From assembly GCA_947626745.1 (NCBI GenBank), contig CANQTF010000013.1:1-64000 (forward strand): DNA of 64,000 nt. The letters run 5' to 3'. The position numbers were made by a program, and so were the translations under genes. This document shows, one piece after another, positions 7,009 to 14,502 of this stretch. The stretch comes from an uncultured Lachnospiraceae bacterium (GTDB taxonomy: Bacteria; Bacillota; Clostridia; Lachnospirales; Lachnospiraceae). Every line of letters begins with the position of its first letter. Positions within the stretch are counted from its first letter, which is position 1. The notes beneath the pieces are model-generated. The model saw only the letters and a list, made by a program, of their open reading frames with translations. It searched no databases and was not told where the DNA came from.

Positions 7009-8481
7009 ATGCTGTTTAACTCTTATGTTTTTCTGATGGTATTTCTGCCGATCACCTGTTTATTGTATTATGGTCTGAACCGACTGGAAAAATATCGCAT
7101 GGCCTCTTTTGCACTGCTGGCGGCTTCTTTTGTGTTTTACGGATATCAGGATCCGAAGCTGTGTCTGCTGCTGGCGGCCAGTATCTTGCTCAATTACGCG
7201 ATCCACCTGGCGCTGACCGGATCGTGCGCAGGGGGGGGGTGCCGCGCACTACTGCTGGTCTGCGGCCTGGCGGTCAATCTGGGGATACTGTTCTATTTTA
7301 AGTATCTGGATTTTTTTCTGGAAAATGTGAATGCGCTGACGGGAAGCCGCTTTGTCCTGCGCAATATAGCGCTGCCGCTGGGGATCAGCTTCTATACGTT
7401 CCAGCAGTTGTCGTTTGTGGTGGACAGTTACCGCGGAGAGACAAAGCGGTACCGATTCTTGGACTATGCGCTGTTCGTCTCCTTTTTTCCGCAGCTTGTG
7501 GCGGGACCTATCGTTCTGCACAGTGAGATCATTCCCCAGTTTGCGGATATGCAGAAGAGGAAAGTGAATTACGCCAACCTGTTGGCGGGAACGGAATATC
7601 TGATCATCGGCCTTGCCAAGAAGGTGCTGCTGGCGGACTCGTTCGGCAGGATCTGCGATGCCGGTCATGCCATGATCCCGGAGCTGAGCAGCTTCGGTGC
7701 GATCGCGGTCATTCTGTCCTATACGCTGGAGATTTATTTTGATTTCAGCGGATACTGTGATATGGCGGTGGGGATCGGCCGGCTGTTCAACATTGAGATC
7801 CCGGTAAACTTCCGCTCGCCCTACAAGGCCGTGAACATAGCGGATTTCTGGAAGCGGTGGCATATCACGCTGACACGTTTTCTGACGACCTATCTGTATA
7901 TCCCGTTGGGAGGCAGCCGGAAGGGAAAGTGGAAGACCTGCCGCAACGTGCTGATCGTCTTTGCCCTGAGCGGGCTGTGGCACGGCGCCGACTGGAGCTT
8001 CGTGGTCTGGGGTATGATGCACGGCGTGATGATGGTCCTGTACCGGCTGACCCGCACATGGGTGGATCGGCTGCCTAAATGGTTTACGTGGCTTCTGACG
8101 TTTGTATTTGTCAACGCGGCGTGGATGTTTTTCTGGACGGAGAGCATAAGACTGCCCCTGCAGTTATTTAGAAGAGTGTTTTGCGGCGGCCTGTCCGGTC
8201 TGCCGGTGCAGCTCTCCCGGGCGCTCTGCGACGGCAGTCTCGTATGCTCTCTGCTGATGACGGTTTCGGATATGGGCGGGGGAGCGGAGCTGTTCCTGCA
8301 GGGCTTGACTGTCCTTTGGCTGGCCGGCGGTCTGCTGCTGTGTGTGGCCGCGCCTTCCAGCCATGAGATCGTGGCGGCGAAGTGCCGGAAGGGGCGTTAC
8401 TATTTGGCGTTGTCCGCGCTGCTGTTTACCGCGGTGATCCACCTGTCCGAGATATCGAAATTTATCTATTTCAATTTCTGA
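7009..8481 (+). CDS. MBOAT-family membrane O-acyltransferase, AlgI/DltB-like
   Basis: A polytopic membrane protein of about 490 residues in the membrane-bound O-acyltransferase family. It begins with the family-typical MLFNSYVFLMVFLPI, carries FFPQLVAGPI and RWHITLTRF, and has the catalytic histidine about residue 325 in LWHGADW. Relatives move acyl groups across the membrane onto cell-wall polymers or exopolysaccharide, working with an SGNH-type partner, here the next gene 16 bases on. The start is uncertain: AAGGAGG at 6978-6984 is 24 bases from the chosen ATG, and ATGs at 6961 and 6976 are in frame without good sites. A run of nine G at 7231-7239 inside the gene (residues 75-77) is a possible slippage site. 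Confidence 0.87.
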   Translation: MLFNSYVFLMVFLPITCLLYYGLNRLEKYRMASFALLAASFVFYGYQDPKLCLLLAASILLNYAIHLALTGSCAGGGCRALLLVCGLAVNLGILFYFKYLDFFLENVNALTGSRFVLRNIALPLGISFYTFQQLSFVVDSYRGETKRYRFLDYALFVSFFPQLVAGPIVLHSEIIPQFADMQKRKVNYANLLAGTEYLIIGLAKKVLLADSFGRICDAGHAMIPELSSFGAIAVILSYTLEIYFDFSGYCDMAVGIGRLFNIEIPVNFRSPYKAVNIADFWKRWHITLTRFLTTYLYIPLGGSRKGKWKTCRNVLIVFALSGLWHGADWSFVVWGMMHGVMMVLYRLTRTWVDRLPKWFTWLLTFVFVNAAWMFFWTESIRLPLQLFRRVFCGGLSGLPVQLSRALCDGSLVCSLLMTVSDMGGGAELFLQGLTVLWLAGGLLLCVAAPSSHEIVAAKCRKGRYYLALSALLFTAVIHLSEISKFIYFNF

Positions 8482-8497
8482 TGCGGAGGAAAGAGAT

Positions 8498-9571
8498 ATG
8501 GAAGAGAAGAAAGCATTTCGGCGGCTGTGTGCATATCTGGGCGGCGCCGGCGTCTGCATGGCGGGCTTTGCGGTTTTTATCTTTCTGATAGATCCGTTTT
8601 ATCAGTATCACGATACATGGTTCGGCATTCCGGCAGTCTTGGAGAATGCCGTGTACCAGACGCCCGGCGCGGCAAGGAATCTGCCCGGCGACAGCGTGAT
8701 CGTGGGAAGCTCCATGACGGAGAATTTTCATGCGTCGTGGTTTGACGAGATGGGCTGGGATACGGTGAAGCTCTCCTACTCCGGTGCGCACACCGACGAT
8801 CTGAGGGCGATACTTGCGCAGGTGTTCGAGCGGAAGGAGCCCCCGGTCAACGTGGTGATGGATATCAACGATTATCAGTTGACGACGGATGCCAAGGCGG
8901 TCTATGTCAAACGTCCCGCGTATCTGTACGACCGTTTCCTTTTAAACGATGCGGCGTATCTGTGCAACAAAGATGTCTTTCAGATGTCGGTGCAGCGTGT
9001 CGCCGACAAGATGAACGGCCGGGAAAGCAATCTCGATACGGCCTATGTGTGGGAGGACGAGGCGCTGTTCGGCAGCCGGATCGCGCGGGACGCGGACTGG
9101 AACGACAGGCGCATCGCGCTGGAGCAGGGCAAGATCGACTGCGATCCGGAGCAGATGCTGGCGCTGTGCGACGCGAATCTGGACAACCTGACGCCGCTGA
9201 TCGAAGCGCATCCGGAGACCCGGTTCTATATCTTCTACCCGCCTTACAGTATGCTGTATTGGGAGCTGCTGCACCTGAACGGGACGACAGAGGAAATGCT
9301 GGCGGTCTATCGGCATTCCATAGAGCGTTTCCTTGCGTATGACAATGTGAAGGTGTATTATTTTCAGGCGGAGAAGGAGATCATTTCCGATCTGGACAAT
9401 TATCGGGACGCGGCCCACTACAGGCCGGCGTATAACCGGTATATCTATGAGTGCATCAGGGACGGGAAAAATCTGGTGACGCGGGAAGACCTTGCGGAAC
9501 GCATAAAGGACATGCAGCGGTATGCGGATACGTTCGACTATGACGGATTGTGGGTCGATGACAGCTTTTAG
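8498..9571 (+). CDS. SGNH-like acyl-transfer partner, AlgJ/AlgX/DltD-like
   Basis: A 357-residue protein with one N-terminal membrane anchor (about 14-32) and an extracytoplasmic domain. The motif IVGSSMTENF at about 67-76 fits the nucleophile block of SGNH hydrolases, and DAAHYRP near residue 305 fits the catalytic Asp-His block. Such proteins complete transfer of acyl groups delivered by an MBOAT partner to surface polysaccharide. The gene follows the MBOAT gene by 16 bases with GGAGGA before the ATG. The polymer acylated is not identifiable here; no polysaccharide synthesis genes are adjacent except a CgeB-like glycosyltransferase 2 kb on. Confidence 0.75.
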   Translation: MEEKKAFRRLCAYLGGAGVCMAGFAVFIFLIDPFYQYHDTWFGIPAVLENAVYQTPGAARNLPGDSVIVGSSMTENFHASWFDEMGWDTVKLSYSGAHTDDLRAILAQVFERKEPPVNVVMDINDYQLTTDAKAVYVKRPAYLYDRFLLNDAAYLCNKDVFQMSVQRVADKMNGRESNLDTAYVWEDEALFGSRIARDADWNDRRIALEQGKIDCDPEQMLALCDANLDNLTPLIEAHPETRFYIFYPPYSMLYWELLHLNGTTEEMLAVYRHSIERFLAYDNVKVYYFQAEKEIISDLDNYRDAAHYRPAYNRYIYECIRDGKNLVTREDLAERIKDMQRYADTFDYDGLWVDDSF

Positions 9572-9624
9572 GATAAACGGCATGTTCCGCAATCTATAAA
9601 GCAGACACAGCTCCAAAAATAAAA

Positions 9625-9654
9625 TTGTATTTCTGGAGAAGATTATGCTATAAT
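9625..9654 (+). promoter_or_regulatory. promoter of the XRE/ImmA/PIN operon
   Basis: TTGTAT at 9625-9630 and a perfect TATAAT at 9649-9654 are 18 bases apart. TGC before the -10 makes it an extended -10 promoter. It lies 50 bases upstream of the XRE start codon. Confidence 0.6.
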
Positions 9655-9704
9655 TTAGAGTATACTGATAATGGAAGACGAAGAAATCCATCGGGAGGTT
9701 TACC

Positions 9705-10064
9705 ATGAAAGAGAAAAGTAGGGTGTTTGGCAATAATTTGCGCTTCTACTTGGAACAGAGACAGATGCAGCCGAAGCAGCTTGCCCTGCGGTTAGGGTAT
9801 TCTGAGCAGGAAATATGGAAAATCATGGATGCGCGTCTTTTCCCGGACAATGAAGAGCGAAAACAGATTGCAGAAGCGCTAAATTTGCCGTTGGATGTTT
9901 TGTATCAGGCGCAAGAAGATAAGTGTTATGAGAAAGCGGGATGTTTTGAATGCAGAGGAGAATTTTCCGATGCGGATCAGAAAAAACAGATTTTTGATCT
10001 GTTTGACATTTATTGCGATATACAGGAAGTATTAGTCGAAGAAGGATTGAAGCCATCTCATTAA
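9705..10064 (+). CDS. XRE-family helix-turn-helix regulator
   Basis: A 119-residue protein with an N-terminal helix-turn-helix (about residues 8-65; NLRFYLEQRQMQPKQLALRLGYSEQ). The C-terminal tail holds a CYEKAGCFEC cysteine cluster at about 74-83 and an acidic helix. It is first in a three-gene operon with an ImmA/IrrE-type peptidase and a PIN-like protein. XRE regulators next to COG2856 peptidases usually repress their own operon and are cut or displaced by the peptidase (known of phage ImmR/ImmA). GGGAGG stands eight bases before the ATG. The last codons form the left arm of a terminator hairpin. Base composition is lower in GC than the genes before and after the operon. Confidence 0.8.
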   Translation: MKEKSRVFGNNLRFYLEQRQMQPKQLALRLGYSEQEIWKIMDARLFPDNEERKQIAEALNLPLDVLYQAQEDKCYEKAGCFECRGEFSDADQKKQIFDLFDIYCDIQEVLVEEGLKPSH

Positions 10065-10079
10065 GTAGATGGCTTTTTT
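10051..10079 (+). terminator. terminator inside the XRE/ImmA/PIN operon
   Basis: AGCCATCT at 10051-10058 pairs perfectly with AGATGGCT at 10067-10074, followed by T6 ending at 10079. The hairpin spans the stop codon of the XRE gene and stands 15 bases before the ImmA start. It should let the regulator be transcribed more often than the two genes downstream. Confidence 0.85.
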
Positions 10080-10093
10080 CGAAGAGGAGCAGG

Positions 10094-10888
10094 ATGATCA
10101 AGGAAAATGAACAGGCAGTTATCCAAATAAAAAAATTTATTGACGACAAAAAGCGGGAAAAAAATATCGTTAATGAGATCATCAGAGAAGACGTTTTTGA
10201 ATTGTTAGATACAGAGTGCGTTGTGTTATATTATCCGTTGGAAAATAGTGACATTGAAGGATGTCATATTATGAAGCCTGTGTGTGATAAGCTGGAGCAA
10301 TTTGTGTTTATCAATACGGCCAAAACGGTACAGGAGCAGACATGGACGGCAGCCCATGAATTAGGGCATGTGTGGAAGGTAGATTCTTATGTCAAAGAGA
10401 AGCTGGGCCAATGCAATTTAGATCCGGAGGATCTGGTAAACCGCTTTGCGGCAGAACTGCTTTTGCCGGAAGGGATTTTTAATAAAGAATTGAGTTTAAA
10501 ATTGGCAGAGTATCATTATCAAGGGCCACAGATGTCTGCTGACATGATGGTTCGCTTGGTGACGTATTTAATGAATTATTTTTGTACGCCGTATAAGGCT
10601 ATTATCCGGCGGTTTATTGAACTTGGTTACATTAAAGAAACGGCTGAGGAACAGTTTTTAAAGGGTTTTGAGGCAGAAACCGAACTTTATAAGCGATTGA
10701 TCGTTGAAAATCAGTACACCAGACTGGAGACAATAAATCGTGCTTACGCTATGGGGAGCATCATGCATGATATCAATTTACTGGAAAGCCATGAAATTTA
10801 TTCCGATAAAAAAATTGCACGCCTTAGACAGCTGTTTCATTTAGAAAAAACGATTGCAGGGGAAGAGCGCTACCGCTTTAAGGGCTAA
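10094..10888 (+). CDS. ImmA/IrrE-family metallopeptidase (COG2856)
   Basis: A 264-residue protein with the zinc-peptidase motif HELGH at about 88-92 (WTAAHELGHVW) and the companion stretch EDLVNRFAAELLLP at about 112-125 that supplies the third ligand, as in ImmA of ICEBs1 and IrrE of Deinococcus. Such enzymes act in the cytoplasm and usually cleave or release a partner XRE repressor. Residues 130-264 are mainly helical and not recognised. The ATG at 10094 is chosen for the GAGGAG four bases before it; an earlier frame from 10013 overlaps the XRE gene and lacks a site. The stop is three bases before the PIN-like gene, so the two are translated together. Confidence 0.85.
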   Translation: MIKENEQAVIQIKKFIDDKKREKNIVNEIIREDVFELLDTECVVLYYPLENSDIEGCHIMKPVCDKLEQFVFINTAKTVQEQTWTAAHELGHVWKVDSYVKEKLGQCNLDPEDLVNRFAAELLLPEGIFNKELSLKLAEYHYQGPQMSADMMVRLVTYLMNYFCTPYKAIIRRFIELGYIKETAEEQFLKGFEAETELYKRLIVENQYTRLETINRAYAMGSIMHDINLLESHEIYSDKKIARLRQLFHLEKTIAGEERYRFKG

Positions 10889-10891
10889 AAT

Positions 10892-11509
10892 ATGGACGAG
10901 AAGATGAAAGCAGTAATTGACGCAGATTTTTTTCGTCATATTACAGAACACGAACGCGGGATAAAGTTATTTTTGCATGTGATGAGCGATCTTGGCATGG
11001 TGCCGGTCATGCATGAATTTGTGGCACAGACGGAGTTAAAGGGAAATACATATTTGCAGGAGCTGTTGAAAAGCGGAAGTGTTTCTGTTGTTTCTTATAC
11101 GGAGTATCTGGCACAAAGCGATAAGGAAGAATATGAAGAATATTTCCGGACAGCATTTGAGCGGATCAATATGTATGATTTTCCGGAGGAAGAAAATATT
11201 TATTCCTATGCAGATCAAGGGGAAAGTCTGGGAGAGATCCGTTCACTTTATATGGCTAAAAAAATGGGATATTTATATTTTATGTCTGATGATGCGGATG
11301 CAAGGACTCTTGCGAAAGGGTTTTTCGCGGGAAGAAACGCGGTTACAGTGAAAACGCTGTATGACGCTTTGATCATGTGTAAAGGTAGAGACACCACATT
11401 ACGGTGGAAAGACATTAATCCGACAGTTACGAATGTTATGAGAACGCGGCAGGACAGGATCAGCGATCTTAAAAAAATATACAGTGAACAGGATGCCATA
11501 CATAAATAA
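10892..11509 (+). CDS. PIN-like domain protein, possible nuclease toxin
   Basis: A 205-residue protein with the spacing of acidic residues seen in PIN domains: D10/D12 in VIDADFF, E42, E111/E115 in GESLGEIRSLYMAKKMG and D133/D134/D136 in MSDDADARTLA. The helix after the third acidic position followed by a strand ending in SDD is a common PIN arrangement. PIN proteins are metal-dependent ribonucleases, frequent as toxins. It starts three bases after the ImmA-type gene with AAGGG seven bases upstream. The residues from 140 to the end have a predicted RNA-binding-like basic character (RTRQDRISDLKK) but are not recognised. Assignment rests on motif reading only. Confidence 0.6.
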   Translation: MDEKMKAVIDADFFRHITEHERGIKLFLHVMSDLGMVPVMHEFVAQTELKGNTYLQELLKSGSVSVVSYTEYLAQSDKEEYEEYFRTAFERINMYDFPEEENIYSYADQGESLGEIRSLYMAKKMGYLYFMSDDADARTLAKGFFAGRNAVTVKTLYDALIMCKGRDTTLRWKDINPTVTNVMRTRQDRISDLKKIYSEQDAIHK

Positions 11510-11533
11510 CAGGGCATTCGGAGCGAGATAACC

Positions 11534-12712
11534 ATGAAAAGGATCATGCTCTTTGAGGGCGATATAGAGACACAGGGATATTTTTCGAGGCAGCTTGCGG
11601 CGGCCTTTGCGGCGCTCGGCCATGAAACTTTTATGTTCGATCTGAGCAGACCTTATAACAGCGCGGATAAGCTTTTCCGTTTTTTCGAGAGAGGCAACAC
11701 GGTGCTGGTCAATTTTAATTTTCACGGCATGAGCGGCGAAGATTATTTTCTGGACGAGAACGGCAGGAGTATGTGGGACGCACTGGATATTCCGAGCTAT
11801 GATATCGTGGTGGATCATCCGATGTACTATCACCATTTTCTGGAGAAGGTGCCGCACAATTACCACCATGTCAGCATCGACAGAAACCATGACAGATATA
11901 TGGCGCGGTTCTTTCCGGAGATCGCACGGATGCCGTTTCTGCCGCTTGCGGGCACGGAGCTGTATCCGAACAGGTCCAATGTGCCGATCGCGCACCGCAG
12001 GTACGATGTGACGATGGTGGGGAATTACTGTGCGCCGCAGACGTTCGAGAAGTTTATTACGCGGATAGACGATGACTATACGGCATTCTACTACGGTATG
12101 ATCGACGATCTGCTCGCGCAGCCGCACAGGACGGTGGAAGAAGTGGCGGAGGCGCATCTGCTCGACGAACTGGGAGAAGTGCCGGAGGAAGAGCTGAAGA
12201 AGGCGCTTGCGGCGATGACCTTTATCGACCTGTATGTGCGCTATACGGTGCGGGGACGGGCCGTTCAGGCGTTGGCGGACGGCGGAATCAGAGTGCATAT
12301 TTTCGGCGACGGCTGGGAGAAGCTGCTTTGCAGACATCCGGAGAATATGCTTTTGATGAACAAGCTGGACTCCGAGGGCTGCCTTAAGAAGCTGTGTCAA
12401 ACGAAGCTGTCGCTCAATGTGATGCCGTGGTTCAAGGACGGCGCCCATGACCGGATCTTCAACAGTATGCTCAACGGTGCGGTGTGCCTGACGGACACAA
12501 GCGTTTATCTGGACGGGATCCTGCATGACGGCGTGGACTGCGGCATTTATTCTCTCGCACAGATGGAGCGGTTGCCGGAGATCGCGGGAAGGCTGCTCGA
12601 TGATCCCGACAGGATGCAGCGTATCGCCGATGCGGGATATGCGCTGGCGGCCGCGGGTCATACATGGGCGCATCGGGCGAAGGAGCTGCACAAGTGGATC
12701 GAGGGCGCGTGA
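11534..12712 (+). CDS. CgeB-like glycosyltransferase
   Basis: A 392-residue protein resembling the CgeB/YkvP-type glycosyltransferase group. The C-terminal half has the GT-B donor-binding pattern: HIFGDGWEKLL at about 255, then KLSLNVMPWFKDGAHDRIFNSMLNGAVCLTD with the glutamate position of classic GT1 enzymes not evident. In Bacillus, CgeB modifies the spore surface; here the acceptor is unknown. The gene follows the PIN-like gene by 24 bases, but its base composition is much richer in GC (63% in the line 12241-12300 by my count, against 35% in 10141-10200). It probably belongs to the older chromosome rather than to that operon. Confidence 0.7.
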   Translation: MKRIMLFEGDIETQGYFSRQLAAAFAALGHETFMFDLSRPYNSADKLFRFFERGNTVLVNFNFHGMSGEDYFLDENGRSMWDALDIPSYDIVVDHPMYYHHFLEKVPHNYHHVSIDRNHDRYMARFFPEIARMPFLPLAGTELYPNRSNVPIAHRRYDVTMVGNYCAPQTFEKFITRIDDDYTAFYYGMIDDLLAQPHRTVEEVAEAHLLDELGEVPEEELKKALAAMTFIDLYVRYTVRGRAVQALADGGIRVHIFGDGWEKLLCRHPENMLLMNKLDSEGCLKKLCQTKLSLNVMPWFKDGAHDRIFNSMLNGAVCLTDTSVYLDGILHDGVDCGIYSLAQMERLPEIAGRLLDDPDRMQRIADAGYALAAAGHTWAHRAKELHKWIEGA

Positions 12713-12804
12713 GGGGAAGCTGCCGCCGGGAGGCCGGTATATGCGGCCCAGACGGCAGTCACGCAGTAATGTATGTTATTGCACGAACGGAGTTACGGAT
12801 ATAG

Positions 12805-13521
12805 ATGGAAGCAAGAAAAAACAAGAGAGATTACATAGGGTTTGCCTTCCGGCAGTCTGTGCCGGTCATGCTGGGTTACATTTTCTTGGGGATCGCGTTC
12901 GGACTGCTCCTGCAGAACGCAGGCTACGATTTCGTCTGGGCTTTCTGCGCCAGTCTGTTCATCTACGCCGGCAGTATGCAGTTCGTTCTGGTGAATCTGC
13001 TGACCGCGGGGGCGGGATTGCTATACACGGCGGTGATGACGCTCTTTATCAATGGGCGACATATCTTTTACGGGCTGTCTTTTGTGGAAAAATATAAAAA
13101 GATGGGCAAAGCGTATCCGTATATGGTCTTTTCGCTGACGGACGAGACATACTCCGTCCTGTGCGGAACGAAGGTGCCGGACGGCATGGAGGAGAAGAAG
13201 GTGTTCTTCTGGATCTCGCTTTTGGATCAGTCATACTGGGTGCTCGGTTCGGTGATCGGCGCGCTGGCGGGGAGCTATATCACTTTTGATTCCACGGGGA
13301 TAGACTTCTCCATGACGGCGCTGTTTGTGGTGATCGTGGTGGAACAGTGGCAGGAGCAAAGCTCCCATTTTCCGGCGGTCATAGGCGCTGTGAGCGGGAT
13401 CCTGTGGCTGCTCCTTCTGGGGCCGGACGAATTTATCCTGCCGACCCTGTGTACCTGTGTACTCATATTGATATTGGCGCGCGGACGGCTTTTGCCGCAC
13501 ACGGAAGAAGGGAGGGGATAG
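12805..13521 (+). CDS. azlC: AzlC-family branched-chain amino acid exporter, large subunit
   Basis: A 238-residue membrane protein with about seven hydrophobic segments. It has family-typical stretches such as LGIAFGLLLQNAGYDFVWA, YAGSMQFVLV and FINGRHIFYGLS. AzlC with the small AzlD exports branched-chain amino acids and their analogues, as shown for AzlCD of B. subtilis and BrnFE of Corynebacterium. The azlD gene begins two bases after the stop. No AzlB-type regulator gene is next to it. Confidence 0.9.
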   Translation: MEARKNKRDYIGFAFRQSVPVMLGYIFLGIAFGLLLQNAGYDFVWAFCASLFIYAGSMQFVLVNLLTAGAGLLYTAVMTLFINGRHIFYGLSFVEKYKKMGKAYPYMVFSLTDETYSVLCGTKVPDGMEEKKVFFWISLLDQSYWVLGSVIGALAGSYITFDSTGIDFSMTALFVVIVVEQWQEQSSHFPAVIGAVSGILWLLLLGPDEFILPTLCTCVLILILARGRLLPHTEEGRG

Positions 13522-13522
13522 C

Positions 13523-13861
13523 ATGATGCCGATCAGCGTGGAACAGTCTGTCGCTATTATCGCGGTGACTGCGCTCTGCACGATCCTTCTGCGGGCGCTG
13601 CCATTTCTCGTGTTCGGCGGCAGGAAGGAAGTACCCAAGGTGGTAAGCGATCTGGGGGTGCTGCTTCCCTCTTCTATCATGGCGGTGCTCGTCGTATACT
13701 GTCTGAGGAATGTGAATTTTGCGGCGGCGAGGAATTTCCTGCCTGAATTCATCTCCTGTCTTGTGGTGGTGGGGCTGCATCTGTGGAAGAGAAATATCCT
13801 GCTGAGTATCGGGCTTGGTACGGTGTGCTATATGATATTGGTACAGGCGGTGTTTGTGTGA
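13523..13861 (+). CDS. azlD: AzlD-family branched-chain amino acid exporter, small subunit
   Basis: A 112-residue protein with four hydrophobic segments and the family pattern ALCTILLRALPFLVFGG, then LPSSIMAVLVVYCLRN. It is the small partner of the AzlC protein encoded directly upstream. GGGAGGGG in the end of azlC serves as its ribosome site, so translation is coupled. The size matches the family. Confidence 0.9.
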   Translation: MMPISVEQSVAIIAVTALCTILLRALPFLVFGGRKEVPKVVSDLGVLLPSSIMAVLVVYCLRNVNFAAARNFLPEFISCLVVVGLHLWKRNILLSIGLGTVCYMILVQAVFV

Positions 13862-13902
13862 CGGTCCGCGATCCGGACTTCGAAAGATCAACGGAGGGTA
13901 TC

Positions 13903-14445
13903 ATGGGCATATTCGGCAGAAGTGAAGAGAGGCGCGGGCAGCGCATCAGGGAAATGTATGAGCGGCATAAACGGATCCATGAGATGCTGAAGGAGCATGC
14001 CGCCGACATTCTGGATTCGGACAATTTCAAGAGCACGAAAAGGCATATCCAGCACGGGTCTATGACGGTGTACAGGCACAGTATGGACGTGGCGAGATAC
14101 AGTCTGCTCCTGAATAAAAAACTGGGACTGCGGTGCGACATGCATGACCTGATCCGGGGCGCGCTGCTGCACGACTATTTTCTCTATGACTGGCATGACA
14201 AAGCATATCTGACGCAGCGCAAGAGGCTGCATGGCTTCCGGCATCCGGGCATCGCGCTCGGGAATGCCGAGAACGAGTATGAATTGAACCGCAGACAGAG
14301 GGAGATCATTAAGAAGCATATGTGGCCCCTGACTGTTGTGCCGCCGGTCTGCAGGGAGGCGTGGGTAGTCACGGCGGCGGATAAGTACTGTTCGCTGATG
14401 GAGACGGTCGGCCTTCACAGGGGACACGGCGCAAAGGCTTCCTGA
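13903..14445 (+). CDS. HD-domain phosphohydrolase
   Basis: A 180-residue protein with the metal-binding HD pattern: H59 in YRHSMDVARYS, H90-D91 in ALLHDYFLYDWH, HGFRHP further on and D in TAADKYCS. HD proteins of this size hydrolyse nucleotides or phosphomonoesters, but the substrate cannot be told. The start at 13903 is chosen for ACGGAGGG six bases before it; the open frame extends back into azlD without a ribosome site. It stands alone between azlD and the decarboxylase gene and is probably co-transcribed with azlCD. Confidence 0.8.
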   Translation: MGIFGRSEERRGQRIREMYERHKRIHEMLKEHAADILDSDNFKSTKRHIQHGSMTVYRHSMDVARYSLLLNKKLGLRCDMHDLIRGALLHDYFLYDWHDKAYLTQRKRLHGFRHPGIALGNAENEYELNRRQREIIKKHMWPLTVVPPVCREAWVVTAADKYCSLMETVGLHRGHGAKAS

Positions 14446-14502
14446 GCGCGGCGGATACCGCACGGGGCAGCGCCTTTACAGTATACGGACGGAGACGATC
14501 AT

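Noticed and set aside
11399-12691. Open frame of 430 codons on the minus strand
   Set aside because: Antisense to the CgeB-like glycosyltransferase; no domain or ribosome site.
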